The notes under the pieces are model-generated. The model saw only the letters and a list, made by a program, of their open reading frames with translations, was not told the DNA's origin and did no database searches. The position numbers and the translations under genes are program-made. Source: Aradus depressus (Eukaryota; Arthropoda; Insecta; Hemiptera; Aradidae). Taken from it: a DNA stretch of 64,000 bases. Below are positions 32,770 through 42,040 of the stretch, piece after piece. How positions within the stretch are numbered: the stretch's first letter is position 1; each line of letters starts with the position of its first letter. The stretch covers positions 45,484,108-45,548,107 of the forward strand of contig OY759217.1 of assembly GCA_963662175.1 (NCBI GenBank), written 5' to 3'.

Positions 32770-33140
32770 ATAGAAGGTGAATCACCGGGAATTCACTTTC
32801 ACAGTGCGGATTAATCAAATAAGTTTACGCTCTCTCTCAGAAACTAATTGCCCGATTTGGTTAATAATCAAAATTTCGTGTTGAAATGTTATGTCGAATA
32901 TATTCATTACTTTGGCAATCATTGGAGTTTTCATAAGCCTCCCTCAGATCTCACCCTTTCCTGGAGGCGATTTTGTTGAAAATGAACAGATGTTGTCTTC
33001 ATTGTGTCCTGGATGCACGTACAAAATATCGTGTCCGATATATTCATTCTCTCGGAAGTTATTTAATTGTGTTCACAGATACAAAGACACAATTTTTTTT
33101 TTTTATCAACGGGTTGCAAAAGGTTGCAACCTGCAATTTT
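32770..33140 (+). repeat. Rep-1 copy
   Basis: GGTGAATCACCGGGAATTCA (32776), GCTCTCTCTCAGAAACTAAT, GTGTCCGATATATTCATTCT (33030), GTTCACAGATACAAAGACAC, T-run. Overlapping small plus frames here are repeat translations. Confidence 0.6.
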
Positions 33141-33289
33141 GGTGAAAACTCGGAGGGATAAAAACACTCATAACTGCCAATGTAATAACAGCATTGACAA
33201 GTTATTCTGTATGTCAATTCAAAACAAACAAAGAAAATTCGTAATTAAATGTAAAAAAAAAAGTTGAACAAATATTCAAACATGACAAA

Positions 33290-33540
33290 CCAGGACAGCC
33301 TCAAGATCGCGGGTTAAAAGCCTTGAGCACGCCGTCCTTCGGATCGGACGTTAAACGATGGTCCCGAGCCTATATGATGTAAGATACTCGCTATAAGATC
33401 CCTACCCTAAGTGAATAAAAATGTGGGGGGAGGTGGAGTGTGGAGTCGGGCTCTTGTCCACCAGAGAGACGAAAGATCTGGTAGTAGGCGGTATGACCTC
33501 GCAGTTAAAGCCCAGGCATGATTCAATCAACTAACCAGTG
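33290..33540 (+). mobile_element. SINE-B, 5'-truncated
   Basis: Starts CAAGATCGCGGGTTAAAAGC, then GCCGTCCTTCGGATCGGACG, TCCACCAGAGAGACGAAAG, GCCCAGGCATGATTCAATC. Confidence 0.75.
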
Positions 33541-33617
33541 GCAGACAAAGAGTAATATAATGATGAGTCACCAGAAAGCAGTATCTTGACTTTCTCTCAA
33601 TCCCAAATAATTATTAT

Positions 33618-33769
33618 TATTATTTTTCCTTAAAAGTCAATTTCTAACTGATAAAAGTTTATATATATCTAAAAAAAAAACCGATTATTTAAAGAAAGAC
33701 AGGTTGAAATAGTTCTAGATTTCGATTATATGTTCTAAACTGTGAAACGACATTTCTATGAGCTGTCTA
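33618..33769 (+). repeat. 150-bp flank unit U, left copy
   Basis: TTATTTTTCCTTAAAAGTCA ... ACATTTCTATGAGCTGTCT. It recurs on the other side of the LINE fragment at 34162-34912, where two HH-D palindromes split it. The two copies differ by a few substitutions. Confidence 0.85.
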
Positions 33770-34161
33770 CAAGCACTCCTGATACACGAAAGGAAGATCC
33801 TACGTTGCATGTATAGAGGTGTCTACGATGGACAGGACTGGAGAAGAAGAACAAATACGCTTTGTCGCAAGAACCGGACGTAGTAAGGTTTGTAAGACAT
33901 CACAGACTAAGATGGGCAGGACACCTTGGCAAGGATGGGAGACCATGATGTGCCAAAGATGACATTACTGGAGGAAATTCACGGGACCAGACGTGTTGGG
34001 AGGCCGAAGCTACGTTGGAAGGACGTTGTTGCGCATGATGCGAGGATCCTACTTGGAGTCAGGAACTGGAGGGCAGCTGCACAGGACCGAGGCGACTGGC
34101 GAAGGCTGATCCAGGAGGCCTTGACGCAGAGATGAGTTGTTGCGCAGATGATGATGATGAT
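33770..34161 (+). mobile_element. RTE-like LINE, 3'-terminal fragment
   Basis: Encodes the end of a non-LTR reverse-transcriptase polyprotein. An upstream frame reads LLIHERKILRCMYRGVYDGQ; the longest frame (33926-34135) has GRPKLRWKDVVAHDARILL and NWRAAAQDRGDWRRLIQEA, then a stop. This GRP-LRW ... W-AQDR--WR C-terminus is characteristic of RTE/CR1-type elements. The element ends in GATGATGATGA. Lesions (frame change near 33870) and absence of the catalytic domain make it a pseudogene. It shares over 300 bp with 44630-45256. Confidence 0.8.
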
Positions 34162-34311
34162 TATTTTTCCTTAAAAGTCAATTTCTAACTGATAAAAGTT
34201 TATAAACATCTGAAAAAAAACCGATTATTTAACGAAAGAAATGGACTTGAAAAATAAAATAAAACTGGTTTATTTAATATATTGTCTAATTTCACTAACT
34301 ATATATACATG

Positions 34312-34348
34312 GGAGTACTTTCGGTATTTCTACCATCCTCAGCCAAAA
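34312..34348 (-). ncRNA. Hammerhead-ribozyme-like motif, HH-D copy 2, left arm
   Basis: Minus-strand CUGAGGA (34342-34336), GGUA-GAAA-UACC, GAAA, AG-UA-CU, CUC. Mirror image of the right-arm motif. Confidence 0.5.
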
Positions 34349-34378
34349 GCATAAGAGATAAGTCTTATCTCTTATGCT

Positions 34379-34416
34379 TTTGGCTGAGGATGGTAGAAAT
34401 ACCGAAAGTACTCCCA
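34379..34416 (+). ncRNA. Hammerhead-ribozyme-like motif, HH-D copy 2, right arm
   Basis: CUGAGGA 34384-34390, GAAA 34404-34407, CUC ending 34413. Intact core; stem III only 2 bp. Confidence 0.55.
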
Positions 34417-34640
34417 TGTATATATAGTTAGTGAAATTAGACAATATATTAAATAAACCAGTTTTATTTTATTTTTCAAGTCCATTTGAATTATTTCACA
34501 ATATCTCTGCAATTATGTCAGTTTTCATTAACGAAAGAAAGGTTGAAATAGTTCAAGATTTCGATTATATGGACTTGAAAAATAAAATAAAACTTGTTTA
34601 TTTAAGATATTGTCTAATTTCACTAACTGTATATACATGG

Positions 34641-34676
34641 GAGTACTTTCGGTATTTCTACCATCCTCAGCCAAAA
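34641..34676 (-). ncRNA. Hammerhead-ribozyme-like motif, HH-D copy 3, left arm
   Basis: Minus-strand CUGAGGA (34670-34664) with the same stem II, GAAA, stem III and CUC as the other copies. Confidence 0.5.
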
Positions 34677-34710
34677 GCATAAGAGATAAGACAGTCTTAT
34701 CTCTTATGCT

Positions 34711-34748
34711 TTTGGCTGAGGATGGTAGAAATACCGAAAGTACTCCCA
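34711..34748 (+). ncRNA. Hammerhead-ribozyme-like motif, HH-D copy 3, right arm
   Basis: CUGAGGA 34716-34722, GAAA 34736-34739, CUC ending 34745. Core intact. Confidence 0.55.
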
Positions 34749-34912
34749 TGTATATGTATATAGTTAGTGAAATTAGACAATATCTTAAATAAACAAGTTT
34801 TATTTTATTTTTCAAGTCCATTTGAATTATTTCACAATATCTCTGCAATAATGTCAGTTTTCATTTCGATTATATGTTCTAAATTGTGAAACGACATTTC
34901 TATGAGCTGTCT

Positions 34913-35264
34913 AGTTTACTCTGGTTCAACGGAAATATCAGATTTGTTAGGGGATCAACTAGTGTACATGAGACGGTGTGAAGTACACAGAGAGGGTGGA
35001 GGTCCCAGAGCGGTAGATCATTGGGCCGCTTACTCAATGACCCTAAGAGCCGGGCAGGGAGTGGTCGGGTCATTACATGGTCCCCAGGTAGCCACTTCCT
35101 ACCCAGTCAGGACCCAGCTAATGGCCCCTTCCTGTTGCGTAATGACTTCTCACTATCTGATAGTGATTGGTAGGTCTCGAGGACATGCTCTTCCACATCA
35201 CACATCCGTCTTCCTTTCTCTATCCTTCTTCCAACATTAGGATATTATTATTTTATTTATTTTT
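34913..35264. other. Moderate-GC interval, unassigned
   Basis: A 112-aa plus frame (34902-35240) begins inside the flank repeat and has no domain I recognise. No repeat relatives in the window. Confidence 0.3.
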
Positions 35265-35368
35265 TACTTTCTTATACCTTTAGTATAAAGGTATTATTGT
35301 AATCGTGCGAAAATCCGAGATCGAGTTTTCACCGGATATCACGTTTCAAAGTTCCCTGAATAATTAAG
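35265..35368 (+). repeat. Rep-2 fragment
   Basis: TTATTGTAATCGTGCGAAAA, TCCGAGATCGAGTTTTCACC and CAAAGTTCCCTGAATAA match 27090-27170. Confidence 0.55.
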
Positions 35369-36230
35369 AGAACGTTTGAATTGTACTAGAGATTGAAAAG
35401 ATTTGTGGGAAATTTAGGGGAAAAATAAAGAAAAAATATTATACCATATACAGAGTTGAGCTTAAAGTCGCAGTAAAAACCTATAATGAATTAAATTTCT
35501 AAATAAAACTTGTGTCCCTTATAGGAAATTTAATGATGTTTCCAATGGTGTAATTGAATTTGATTTATAACAAATACGTTATGAGATATGATCGATTTTA
35601 TGAGAAAAAGTAGGAAGATTAAAAATTTTACGAAATCAAGAATAACTTCTGAAGGTGAACGAATCGGACCATGGTTTATTAAAACTTTTTTGGTCCAAAC
35701 GAACTATGGTCAGAGGTTGCTGACAATAAATTAATAAGTACACAGTTTTGAGGAAATAAGTACATATAATATATATAATAAGTACATATAATATATGTAC
35801 TTATTATATATTATGCAGACTGGGGGATAATATTATTGGCGATAAAAGAGGTGAATATTTATTTGGGATTGGTCTCATCGTTCATACAATTTCATTTTGC
35901 TCTGTTTATTTCCAGTTGTTCCAGTGAGTTGAGTAATGTACATTTATCACAAATATTGTAGGTATTGTATGCCCCTATTTATGTCAAAATGGTGTTTATT
36001 TTCGTTGATTTCCTATATAAAAGTTGATTTAACTGAGTTGTATGTTGTCAGTGTTAAACCCTGTTTTTAAATGAATTCCCAGTTTGAACTACATAAACAA
36101 AAATTACGTTCTAGCTGGTAATGTCCACTTTTTCTTATGTTTAGTTTCATGTACTAAAAGTTATGAAATTCGCCCAAGTAGATACATATTTTGTGAAATA
36201 GATAATATTCATATAAGTATGAAATGTAGG
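35369..36230. other. AT-rich interval with a cruciform-prone palindrome
   Basis: An AT palindrome (AAGTACATATAATATATGTACTT and neighbours) lies at 35760-35815. No gene or repeat family recognised elsewhere. Confidence 0.4.
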
Positions 36231-36310
36231 AGACCCCGTTGATAACTCCGCATCGAATTATTGACCGATTACATAACTTCTCCTATACATCGTATAGCCG
36301 GGCAAGTAAA
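36230..36310 (+). repeat. Rep-1 right end fragment
   Basis: AACTCCGCATCGAATTATTG, ACCGATTACATAACTTC and GGGCAAGTAAAA. Confidence 0.5.
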
Positions 36311-36719
36311 ATGTTATAAACGAATACTCAAACTTGGCTAAAACTATCGTCGGACAGAGATTAATATAATGGAGTAGTAGCCAGATACGAGTAGCAGCAC
36401 AGATACAACATGGCGGCCATGGCGGGCCGAATGACGTTTGAAATGTTTCTGTCGTCAGTTGTCTCTCTCTAACAGAAGAGGAAAAAGTGATAGGAGGAAA
36501 ATACGATGCTACCGCTGTGTAACTGCATTAAAAATGTGAGGTACATCGTGGGACGATCTCTTTGTGTCTTCAGGACAGAACTTTGTAAACATGGATGACC
36601 TTTTGAATTCCTAGTCAAAGCATATCTCTTTGGCTGGCTCAACTCGATCCAGTGGTTGTTGACTTCTGTCGTAGGATGTCCACATTTTTTGGCTTTCTGG
36701 AGAAAAAATGTATTATACG

Positions 36720-36965
36720 TTGTTACGGCAATTTAAGCCTAAACACCGCTCTCCATCATTTACTCAGTCCGTCTCCATTGAACCCAGGCCTCCACTCTAC
36801 ACACACTAAAAAACAGCTGATGGCCGTGTTTTTTTTTACTCATTTCTTTAAAAAGAAATTTGCTTTTGATATAAAAAGAAATTTGCTTTTGATATAAAAA
36901 TAAATATAATTATTTTTTTAATATTTATAATTTAATCTTTTTAATGTGTGTATTATTTTTATACA
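36720..36965 (+). repeat. Rep-3 dispersed repeat, copy 1
   Basis: TTTAAGCCTAAACACCGCTC, CACACACTAAAAAACAGCTG, ATGGCCGTGTTTT, then AT-rich to AATGTGTGTATTATTTTT. It matches 59390-59630 at lower identity. A 20-bp internal duplication (TTTGCTTTTGATATAAAAA) lies at 36859-36898. No coding capacity. Confidence 0.6.
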
Positions 36966-37434
36966 TCACAGTATATATATAGGTATAATCCTCATAAATT
37001 ATTTTCCGCATAGATAGAACCTTCACTCTATTGAAGATACTTTTTGGAAGACTATATTGAAATTTAGAAACATTTGAAATGAAATGAATTAAACACTGAA
37101 AAATTGAAAGAGGAACAAATAGAGTTTGGAGGTTACGGTTGAGGTGATGAGGAACCACGCCAGGGAAACTAACTACTGTCCACCAGACCATGAGATTATA
37201 CAACAGCACCGTCCTGATAAAGTGTATTTATAAAACAAAGGTCACTATAGTATACAATACAGACCGGGAGAGTTGATTGTAGAACAAAGCTCAGGTCGCG
37301 ACGCCTCAATGCTCGCGCGAATGTGAAGGAAAGCGTCAAAAAGGAAAAAAAGTCGACGCTAAGGAAGCTCAGATGTAGCGGTGCCGGACTACTGTCAGTT
37401 ACAAAGTCAAGATGGCGTTCAAAACCTGGCCAAG

Positions 37435-37735
37435 GCCCTTAGTTGTCGATCAGAAATTCGATACTGAGTTTTCAACGAAATTTCATGTTTTCCGAACTCA
37501 TGATTCCAAAAGTGAAGAAAAAATCTTCGAGAATGTACTTCCAAAGAAGGTAGTAATCAAATATTATCAAAATTAGTCTACCGTTTGCGCTAATATTCAA
37601 TAGTTGACTTACATGGGGCTCCTAAATCCTCATACTAAATTGTGTGTCGATAAATACATTATATCGGCTGTTATTAAGGTTTTTGGATTGAGCTCCAAAA
37701 TCCCCTTCGGCCGATATCGCTGAAAGTTGACAACT
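37435..37735. repeat. Rep-1 fragments
   Basis: GTCGATCAGAAATTCGATAC, GAAAAAATCTTCGAGAATGT, AGTCTACCGTTTGCGCTAAT, ATAGTTGACTTACATGGGG and TGTGTGTCGATAAATACATT. Confidence 0.55.
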
Positions 37736-37805
37736 CTCTTCCCGTGACATTCTCGCACGTGCCGAGAACCAGTATAAAAACTTCCCCAATTTAACATGAT
37801 TGGCC

Positions 37806-37852
37806 CGTGATGGTAGTTCACCTTTAAGCTACTAGGTGGAACTACCATCACG
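37806..37852. repeat. 18-bp inverted repeat hairpin
   Basis: CGTGATGGTAGTTCACCT (37806-37823) faces AGGTGGAACTACCATCACG (37834-37852), with a 10-nt loop and one bulge. It sits in a moderately GC-rich block (37740-38230) with a 127-aa minus frame of no recognised family. Confidence 0.7.
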
Positions 37853-38238
37853 CCCCTGTCCCCAAACCTTTTAGGCCCCTGGCGTGCGCGGGTGCCGTCC
37901 AGGGCTGTTGAGCGGTTGGGAATCCGTGCTAGAGGGCCTGATCGGCTCCCGCTCCCTGAGCAGCTCTGGATTATGGGGCCGCTAGTTGGAACTTTTTGAT
38001 ACAATTGGTTCAACTAGTGTGCCCTGGCCAGCTCGCTCGGGGTTCGACATATATCCAAGGAAAACAGAAGCAGAGTGCAGAGGACAACGCCAGTTGAAGT
38101 AAACCAGTCTCCAATCTATCCTATCCAGCTGTGAAGCCAAGGGAGTCATCTCAACGTCCCCCCACGCCTTCCGGTGTATTTTTGGGTGGCCGGCTCTGCT
38201 GGTCAGTTCATGATACCTACTACCTTCCGACATCAGGT

Positions 38239-38507
38239 TTTTTTTTTTTTTTTTCGGGTGTACCGGCCCCTGAAGGGGGCTCAACAACACTCGTCCGCCG
38301 CATAGGGGGGAATTAGGTCATATTTTAGGTTTTTAAGTCATTTATTTGCTGCTACGGCCGATCGCTCCGGTGATTGGCGGGGTCCGGCCGTAGCAGTAAA
38401 TAAATGACTTAAAAACCTAAAGTATGACCTAATTTCCCTCTATGCGGCGGACGGGTGTTGTTGAGCCCCCTTCAGGGGCCGGTACACCCAAAAAATAAAA
38501 AATAAAG
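38239..38507. mobile_element. Long palindrome (arms about 106-120 bp)
   Basis: The left arm 38255-38360 (CGGGTGTACCGGCCCCTGAA ... GCTGCTACGGCCG) is the near-perfect complement of 38385-38490. The arms extend through T16 on the left and A-rich sequence on the right. The loop 38361-38384 is ATCGCTCCGGTGATTGGCGG plus four bases. GC-richer than its surroundings; no hammerhead core. Foldback element of unknown class. Confidence 0.8.
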
Positions 38508-38509
38508 TA

Positions 38510-39235
38510 ACTGGGGTTTTTGAGTATCTATCTCCCCCTTCACATCTGCTAATCCCGCTAAAAATTAATAAGGTTATATTAATTATATAATAATAAAGGA
38601 CTTCTGGAGTTCAAGTCACCCATATAGAATTCGAGTCTATATATTCATTATATCGGCAGTGTTCACAGACACACACACAAATAGACATGAGATTTTTTTT
38701 TCATATTTGGAATCACAGATTACATAACTTCCCCTGTACTTCGAATAGCTAAGGAAGCAAAATGTCCGAGTACGATAACTCTTGATAGAATGAATGTTTC
38801 GACGCGAAATATTACGTGAGTACTCAGAAACCTCAAAGGACGACACCTATAGATTTTCAGCCTAATCGGGCGAAGAGAAAAAGGGGGGATTGGGGGGACG
38901 AATAACACAAAAAATCTGGTAACAGCCGTTGTAATGAATGTATTGACTCGAAGTTTCATACGTAAATTTAAAGCCCCATAAGAACGACACATATTATTCT
39001 TCAGCGGAATCGCCCCAAGGGGAGGGGGGATCAGAGGCTCAAAAATCCCAATAACTGCCGATGTAATCAACGTATCGACCCAATGACATTGACATAACTA
39101 TCAAATTACAGCGTTATCGGCCGAAGAGAAGGGTTTGGGCGAGAGCTCAATTCAAAAATCCTATGACTTCAAATCCCTGTGAAAAAGCAAAATCGAATTT
39201 CTGGTCGATTGTATAACTTCCCCTTTATATAGTAT
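38510..39235. repeat. Rep-1 copies in opposite orientations
   Basis: A plus fragment (to 38690, CAGACACACACACAAATAGA) is followed by a minus copy (38750-39150: GAATGAATGTTTCGACG, GATGTAATCAACGTATCGAC), then a plus-type end GAATTTCTGGTCGATTGTAT and AACTTCCCC (39196-39225). Confidence 0.6.
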
Positions 39236-39240
39236 ATCTG

Positions 39241-39950
39241 AAATAAAATGAAAAATAATCTTTATTCTGGGACATACGTCCCCTAAGAATAATAACATAA
39301 AAAATAAACAAGAGGATACAAATATCAAACAGTTGAAAAGAATAAATATAAAATAAAATAAAAGAGGTCCTCTAAAAAAGAGGTAAAACAATATAATAAA
39401 CTAGTCAAAAATAATAAAGATGAATAAAAAAATGAAAATTAGAAAAACGAGTATGAATAATAATGTGAAATATGATAACAATAATGACTTGTATATGAAT
39501 GAATTGTAAAAAACTGGACTGATGGAACAGAAGAGTAACAATCGATCCAGTGGAGAGAGAGACTTATAGGAAGACGAGAACTATCTCATAGGAGCCATAG
39601 AAGTAAAAAGTAGGTAGTGACCTAGTTGAGTAAGGGAAACGGAAAAATATTGCAAAATATATGAGGATTTTAAAAGGACCCTTTATAAATGAAGGTGGTG
39701 GTATCAGTATCAAAACATCAAAAATGAAAGCATTGGGAGTAGGCGAGGACGATACAGAATGTATCCAACAGCCAAATGGAGGATATGAATGGATGAACAT
39801 GAATGGATAGATACAATAGCGTATCTCTTAGAAGAGAAGATCAAAGCTATCCTAGAAGAATGTATAAGAATTGGCATTATAAGACTCTTTAATCTACGAC
39901 CAGACTCTAACGGTAATATTAGGAAACCATTAAGAAAGTGGGACAAGAAA
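39241..39950 (-). mobile_element. LINE-J 3' region
   Basis: Minus strand: GGCTCCTATGAGATAGTTCT (39580-39600) through TTACTCTTCTGTTCCATCAG to the hairpin GGGACGTATGTCCC and AGAATAAAGATTATTTTTCA (about 39245-39290). Collinear with 44340-44470 plus 45257-45445. The upstream (minus) part to 39950 has no recognisable reverse-transcriptase motif. 3'-UTR-like, no intact ORF. Confidence 0.6.
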
Positions 39951-40346
39951 TGGTGGAGACACTGAATGGTTCAAACAACAATTTTGTACTAAAATGGTGG
40001 AGACACTGAATGGTTCAAATAACAATTTTGTACTAAAATGGTGGAGACACTGAATGGTTCAAACAACAATTTTGTACTAAAATGGTGGAGACACTGAATG
40101 GTTCAAATAACAATTTTGTACTAAAATGGTGGAGACACTGAATGGTTCAAACAACAATTTTGTACTAAAATGGTGGAGACACTGAATGGTTCAAACAACA
40201 ATTTTGTACTAAAATGGTGGAGACACTGAATGGTTCAAACAACAATTTTGTACTAAAATGGTGGAGACACTGAATGGTTCAAATAACAATTTTGTACTAA
40301 AATGGTGGAGACACTGAATGGTTCAAACAACAATTTTGTACTAAAA
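39951..40346 (+). repeat. 44-bp tandem array, nine units
   Basis: TGGTGGAGAC recurs every 44 bp from 39951 to 40303. Units are identical except one C/T site (TTCAAACAAC or TTCAAATAAC), which reads C T C T C C C T C along the array. Repeats are contiguous without spacers. Near-perfect identity indicates recent expansion. Confidence 0.97.
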
Positions 40347-41330
40347 TCATTGCCTGTGCGTATCCTTATGTACTCTTATAATGTGGTTCCATCATATCTA
40401 ACTACAGTTTAATGTCGATTAGTTGCATTTATTCAGAGGGAAGTATTTCACCATCATCTTAACCATGGTTAAAGTAAGATAATCAGTGGGATACATTAAA
40501 CAGCCATTTATGAACCATTTGATCACTTATACATGATTATTAGATGATTTATACAAGCAACTCAAGAACTGCGAAAATGTTTCACGATCACTTTCCGTCA
40601 TCATCAAATGATGAAGATATTGTCATTTTAATAGATAGAAAACCGCTATAAAACCACAACCGGTGCACTCTGGTAGTAGGCGATATGACCTCGAAGTTAA
40701 AACCTGGGCGTGAATCATAATAACTAATCTAACTCTACTTTCAAATGCTTATTATTTCGGTAACTAATCATAGACCAAAGTTTGATTTGATGAACACTTT
40801 ACAATTAACCCTCATTAAATCCTGAAATAAATTTTTAATTGTGATTGCTTCATCAACATTTAAATCAAAATTTGTGGAACTGTGTTTCTTCCTTTTATGA
40901 GCAGGGAATAAAATTTCACGAGCTGGGATTTTCCTGAGCTGAGGGGGATCTCTTTCGTTGATCCGCACCCCTGGTATTAAGATAGTATTAACAAAATACT
41001 GGAGGAAAATCAGCTTAAGGTAATATTCAGTTTTGTTTTCCCTGTTAAAGAAAATTTCGAAAAAGTAACGTTAAGAATTTTACTTTCCAAAGTGTTATAG
41101 TCGCCTTGACTAGGTCAATGTTCCAATTTCGATTGGATGATGACGAAATATAATTAATAACTAAAGCTGGATCAAAAGGAGTGTTACGCAAAGCTTTAGA
41201 TGGAAGAGAGCTTTGACCTGTCTCTTTATTAAATATTAATTTTACAAGAAATATTATTAGAAAGGCAAGTTGAGTTGAGAATTTAATGGTGCAGATAGTC
41301 TCCACTAGAGGCCTCGAGTGACGTGCAAGT
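40347..41330. other. Possible unique sequence; weak exon candidate
   Basis: Apart from a SINE-B scrap at 40665-40735 I see no repeats. A minus frame at 40768-40968 (66 aa, basic, PAHKRKKHSS) is preceded on the minus strand by a CCAG that could be a splice acceptor, and an 86-aa minus frame lies at 41045-41305. No domain recognised; this may be chance. Confidence 0.25.
40662..40738 (+). mobile_element. SINE-B 3' end fragment
   Basis: CACTCTGGTAGTAGGCGATA, GACCTCGAAGTTAAAACC, TGGGCGTGAATCATAATAAC. Confidence 0.75.
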
Positions 41331-41820
41331 TATAAAATCGGTTAGAAATTCGATGTTGAGTTTTCAACGGAATTTCATGATTACCGAATACCTAATTCCA
41401 TAAATTAAAAAAAAAAAATCAAAGGCGGTATACTTCCCCAGAGCGAATAAATGAACTAAGAACTACTGAATCATACTAAAGTGATTTAGTTTCCTCCACT
41501 ATTGTCCACTTCTCTTTGGCCTTTGACTGAAAATTGATAGTTTACATATACAATTTTGTGTCGATATATTCCATTACATCGGCACTTAATAATAATTAAG
41601 GTCAGTGTGTGGTGCATCTGTGAACACAGTTATCGTTATCGATTCATTCGACAGAATGAATGTATGAACACGAAATTGTACATTTCTGGCAAGAACTCGA
41701 TAAGTGAACGGGGGAAAAAGAAAGGGAGGCTAAAAACAAAAACTCTAATATTTGCCGAAATTTTATATGTGTATCCAGAACCCTCTCAGAACGGGAGCTA
41801 AATCAAACCCAAAATTTTAT
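41330..41820. repeat. Rep-1 fragments
   Basis: TTAGAAATTCGATGTTGAGT, AAAGGCGGTATACTTCCCC, GTGTCGATATATTCCATTAC, GACAGAATGAATGTATGAAC and GTGTATCCAGAACCCTCTCA. Confidence 0.55.
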
Positions 41821-41821
41821 C

Positions 41822-41850
41822 CCATCGATGTTTCGGGACGTTCTTACAAG
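41822..41850 (-). repeat. HH-C fragment abutting a G-rich array
   Basis: Minus strand: GUAAGAACGUCCC, GAAAC, AUCGAUGGGAU, the 3' half of stem II plus GAAA of family HH-C (compare 56927-56965). The 5' core is missing; the sequence goes straight into the telomere-like array. Confidence 0.5.
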
Positions 41851-42040
41851 AGGGTTAAGGGGGTTAGGAGGGTTAACAGAGTTAGAGGGTTAGAGGATTA
41901 ACAGGGTTAGAGGGTTAAGAGGGTTAGGAAAGAGGGTTAGAGGGTTAACAGGGTTAGAGGGTTAGGAATGAGGGTAAGGAGGGTTAAGAGGGTTTGGAAA
42001 GAGGGTTAAGAGGGTTAGAGGGTTAAGAAAGAGGGTTAAG
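41851..42040 (+). repeat. G-rich telomere-like degenerate array
   Basis: About 190 bp of AGGGTTAGAGGGTTAACAGG-type repeats (units AGGGTTAG, AGGGTTAAC, AGGGTTAAG) with strict G/C strand asymmetry: almost no C on this strand. It resembles telomeric sequence but the unit is not the insect TTAGG. Potential G-quadruplex former. Confidence 0.85.

Larger units (their letters stand above)
34241..34528. mobile_element. HH-D palindromic element, copy 2, with 11-bp TSD
   Basis: TAACGAAAGAA at 34230-34240 and 34529-34539. Element: ATGGACTTGAAAAATAAAAT ... palindrome centre AAGTCTT (about 34361) ... CAAGTCCAT, then the unpaired tail TTGAATTATTTCACAATATC...TTTTCAT (34486-34528). 288 bp. Confidence 0.85.
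34569..34864. mobile_element. HH-D palindromic element, copy 3, with 9-bp TSD
   Basis: TTCGATTAT at 34560-34568 and 34865-34873 (up to 12 bp if ambiguous bases count). Same start (ATGGACTTG), palindrome and 43-nt tail as copy 2. Sequence differences between the arms (an extra ATGTAT step near 34752) show they have begun to diverge. Confidence 0.85.
34162..34912 (+). repeat. 150-bp flank unit U, right copy, split by two palindromes
   Basis: U continues at 34162-34240, 34529-34568 and 34865-34912. Removing the two inserts and one TSD copy each restores a sequence collinear with 33618-33769, which proves the exact insert ends. Confidence 0.85.

Noticed and set aside
36404..36480. First exon starting at ACAACATGGCGGCCATGG
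   Set aside because: The frame closes after about 20 codons and no splice donor or downstream exon is supported. The ATGGCGGCC context may be coincidence.
37806..37852. microRNA precursor
   Set aside because: The 47-nt hairpin is shorter than a typical animal precursor and there is no evidence of expression.
39951..40346. CRISPR array
   Set aside because: The 44-bp units are contiguous with no unique spacers, and the host is eukaryotic.
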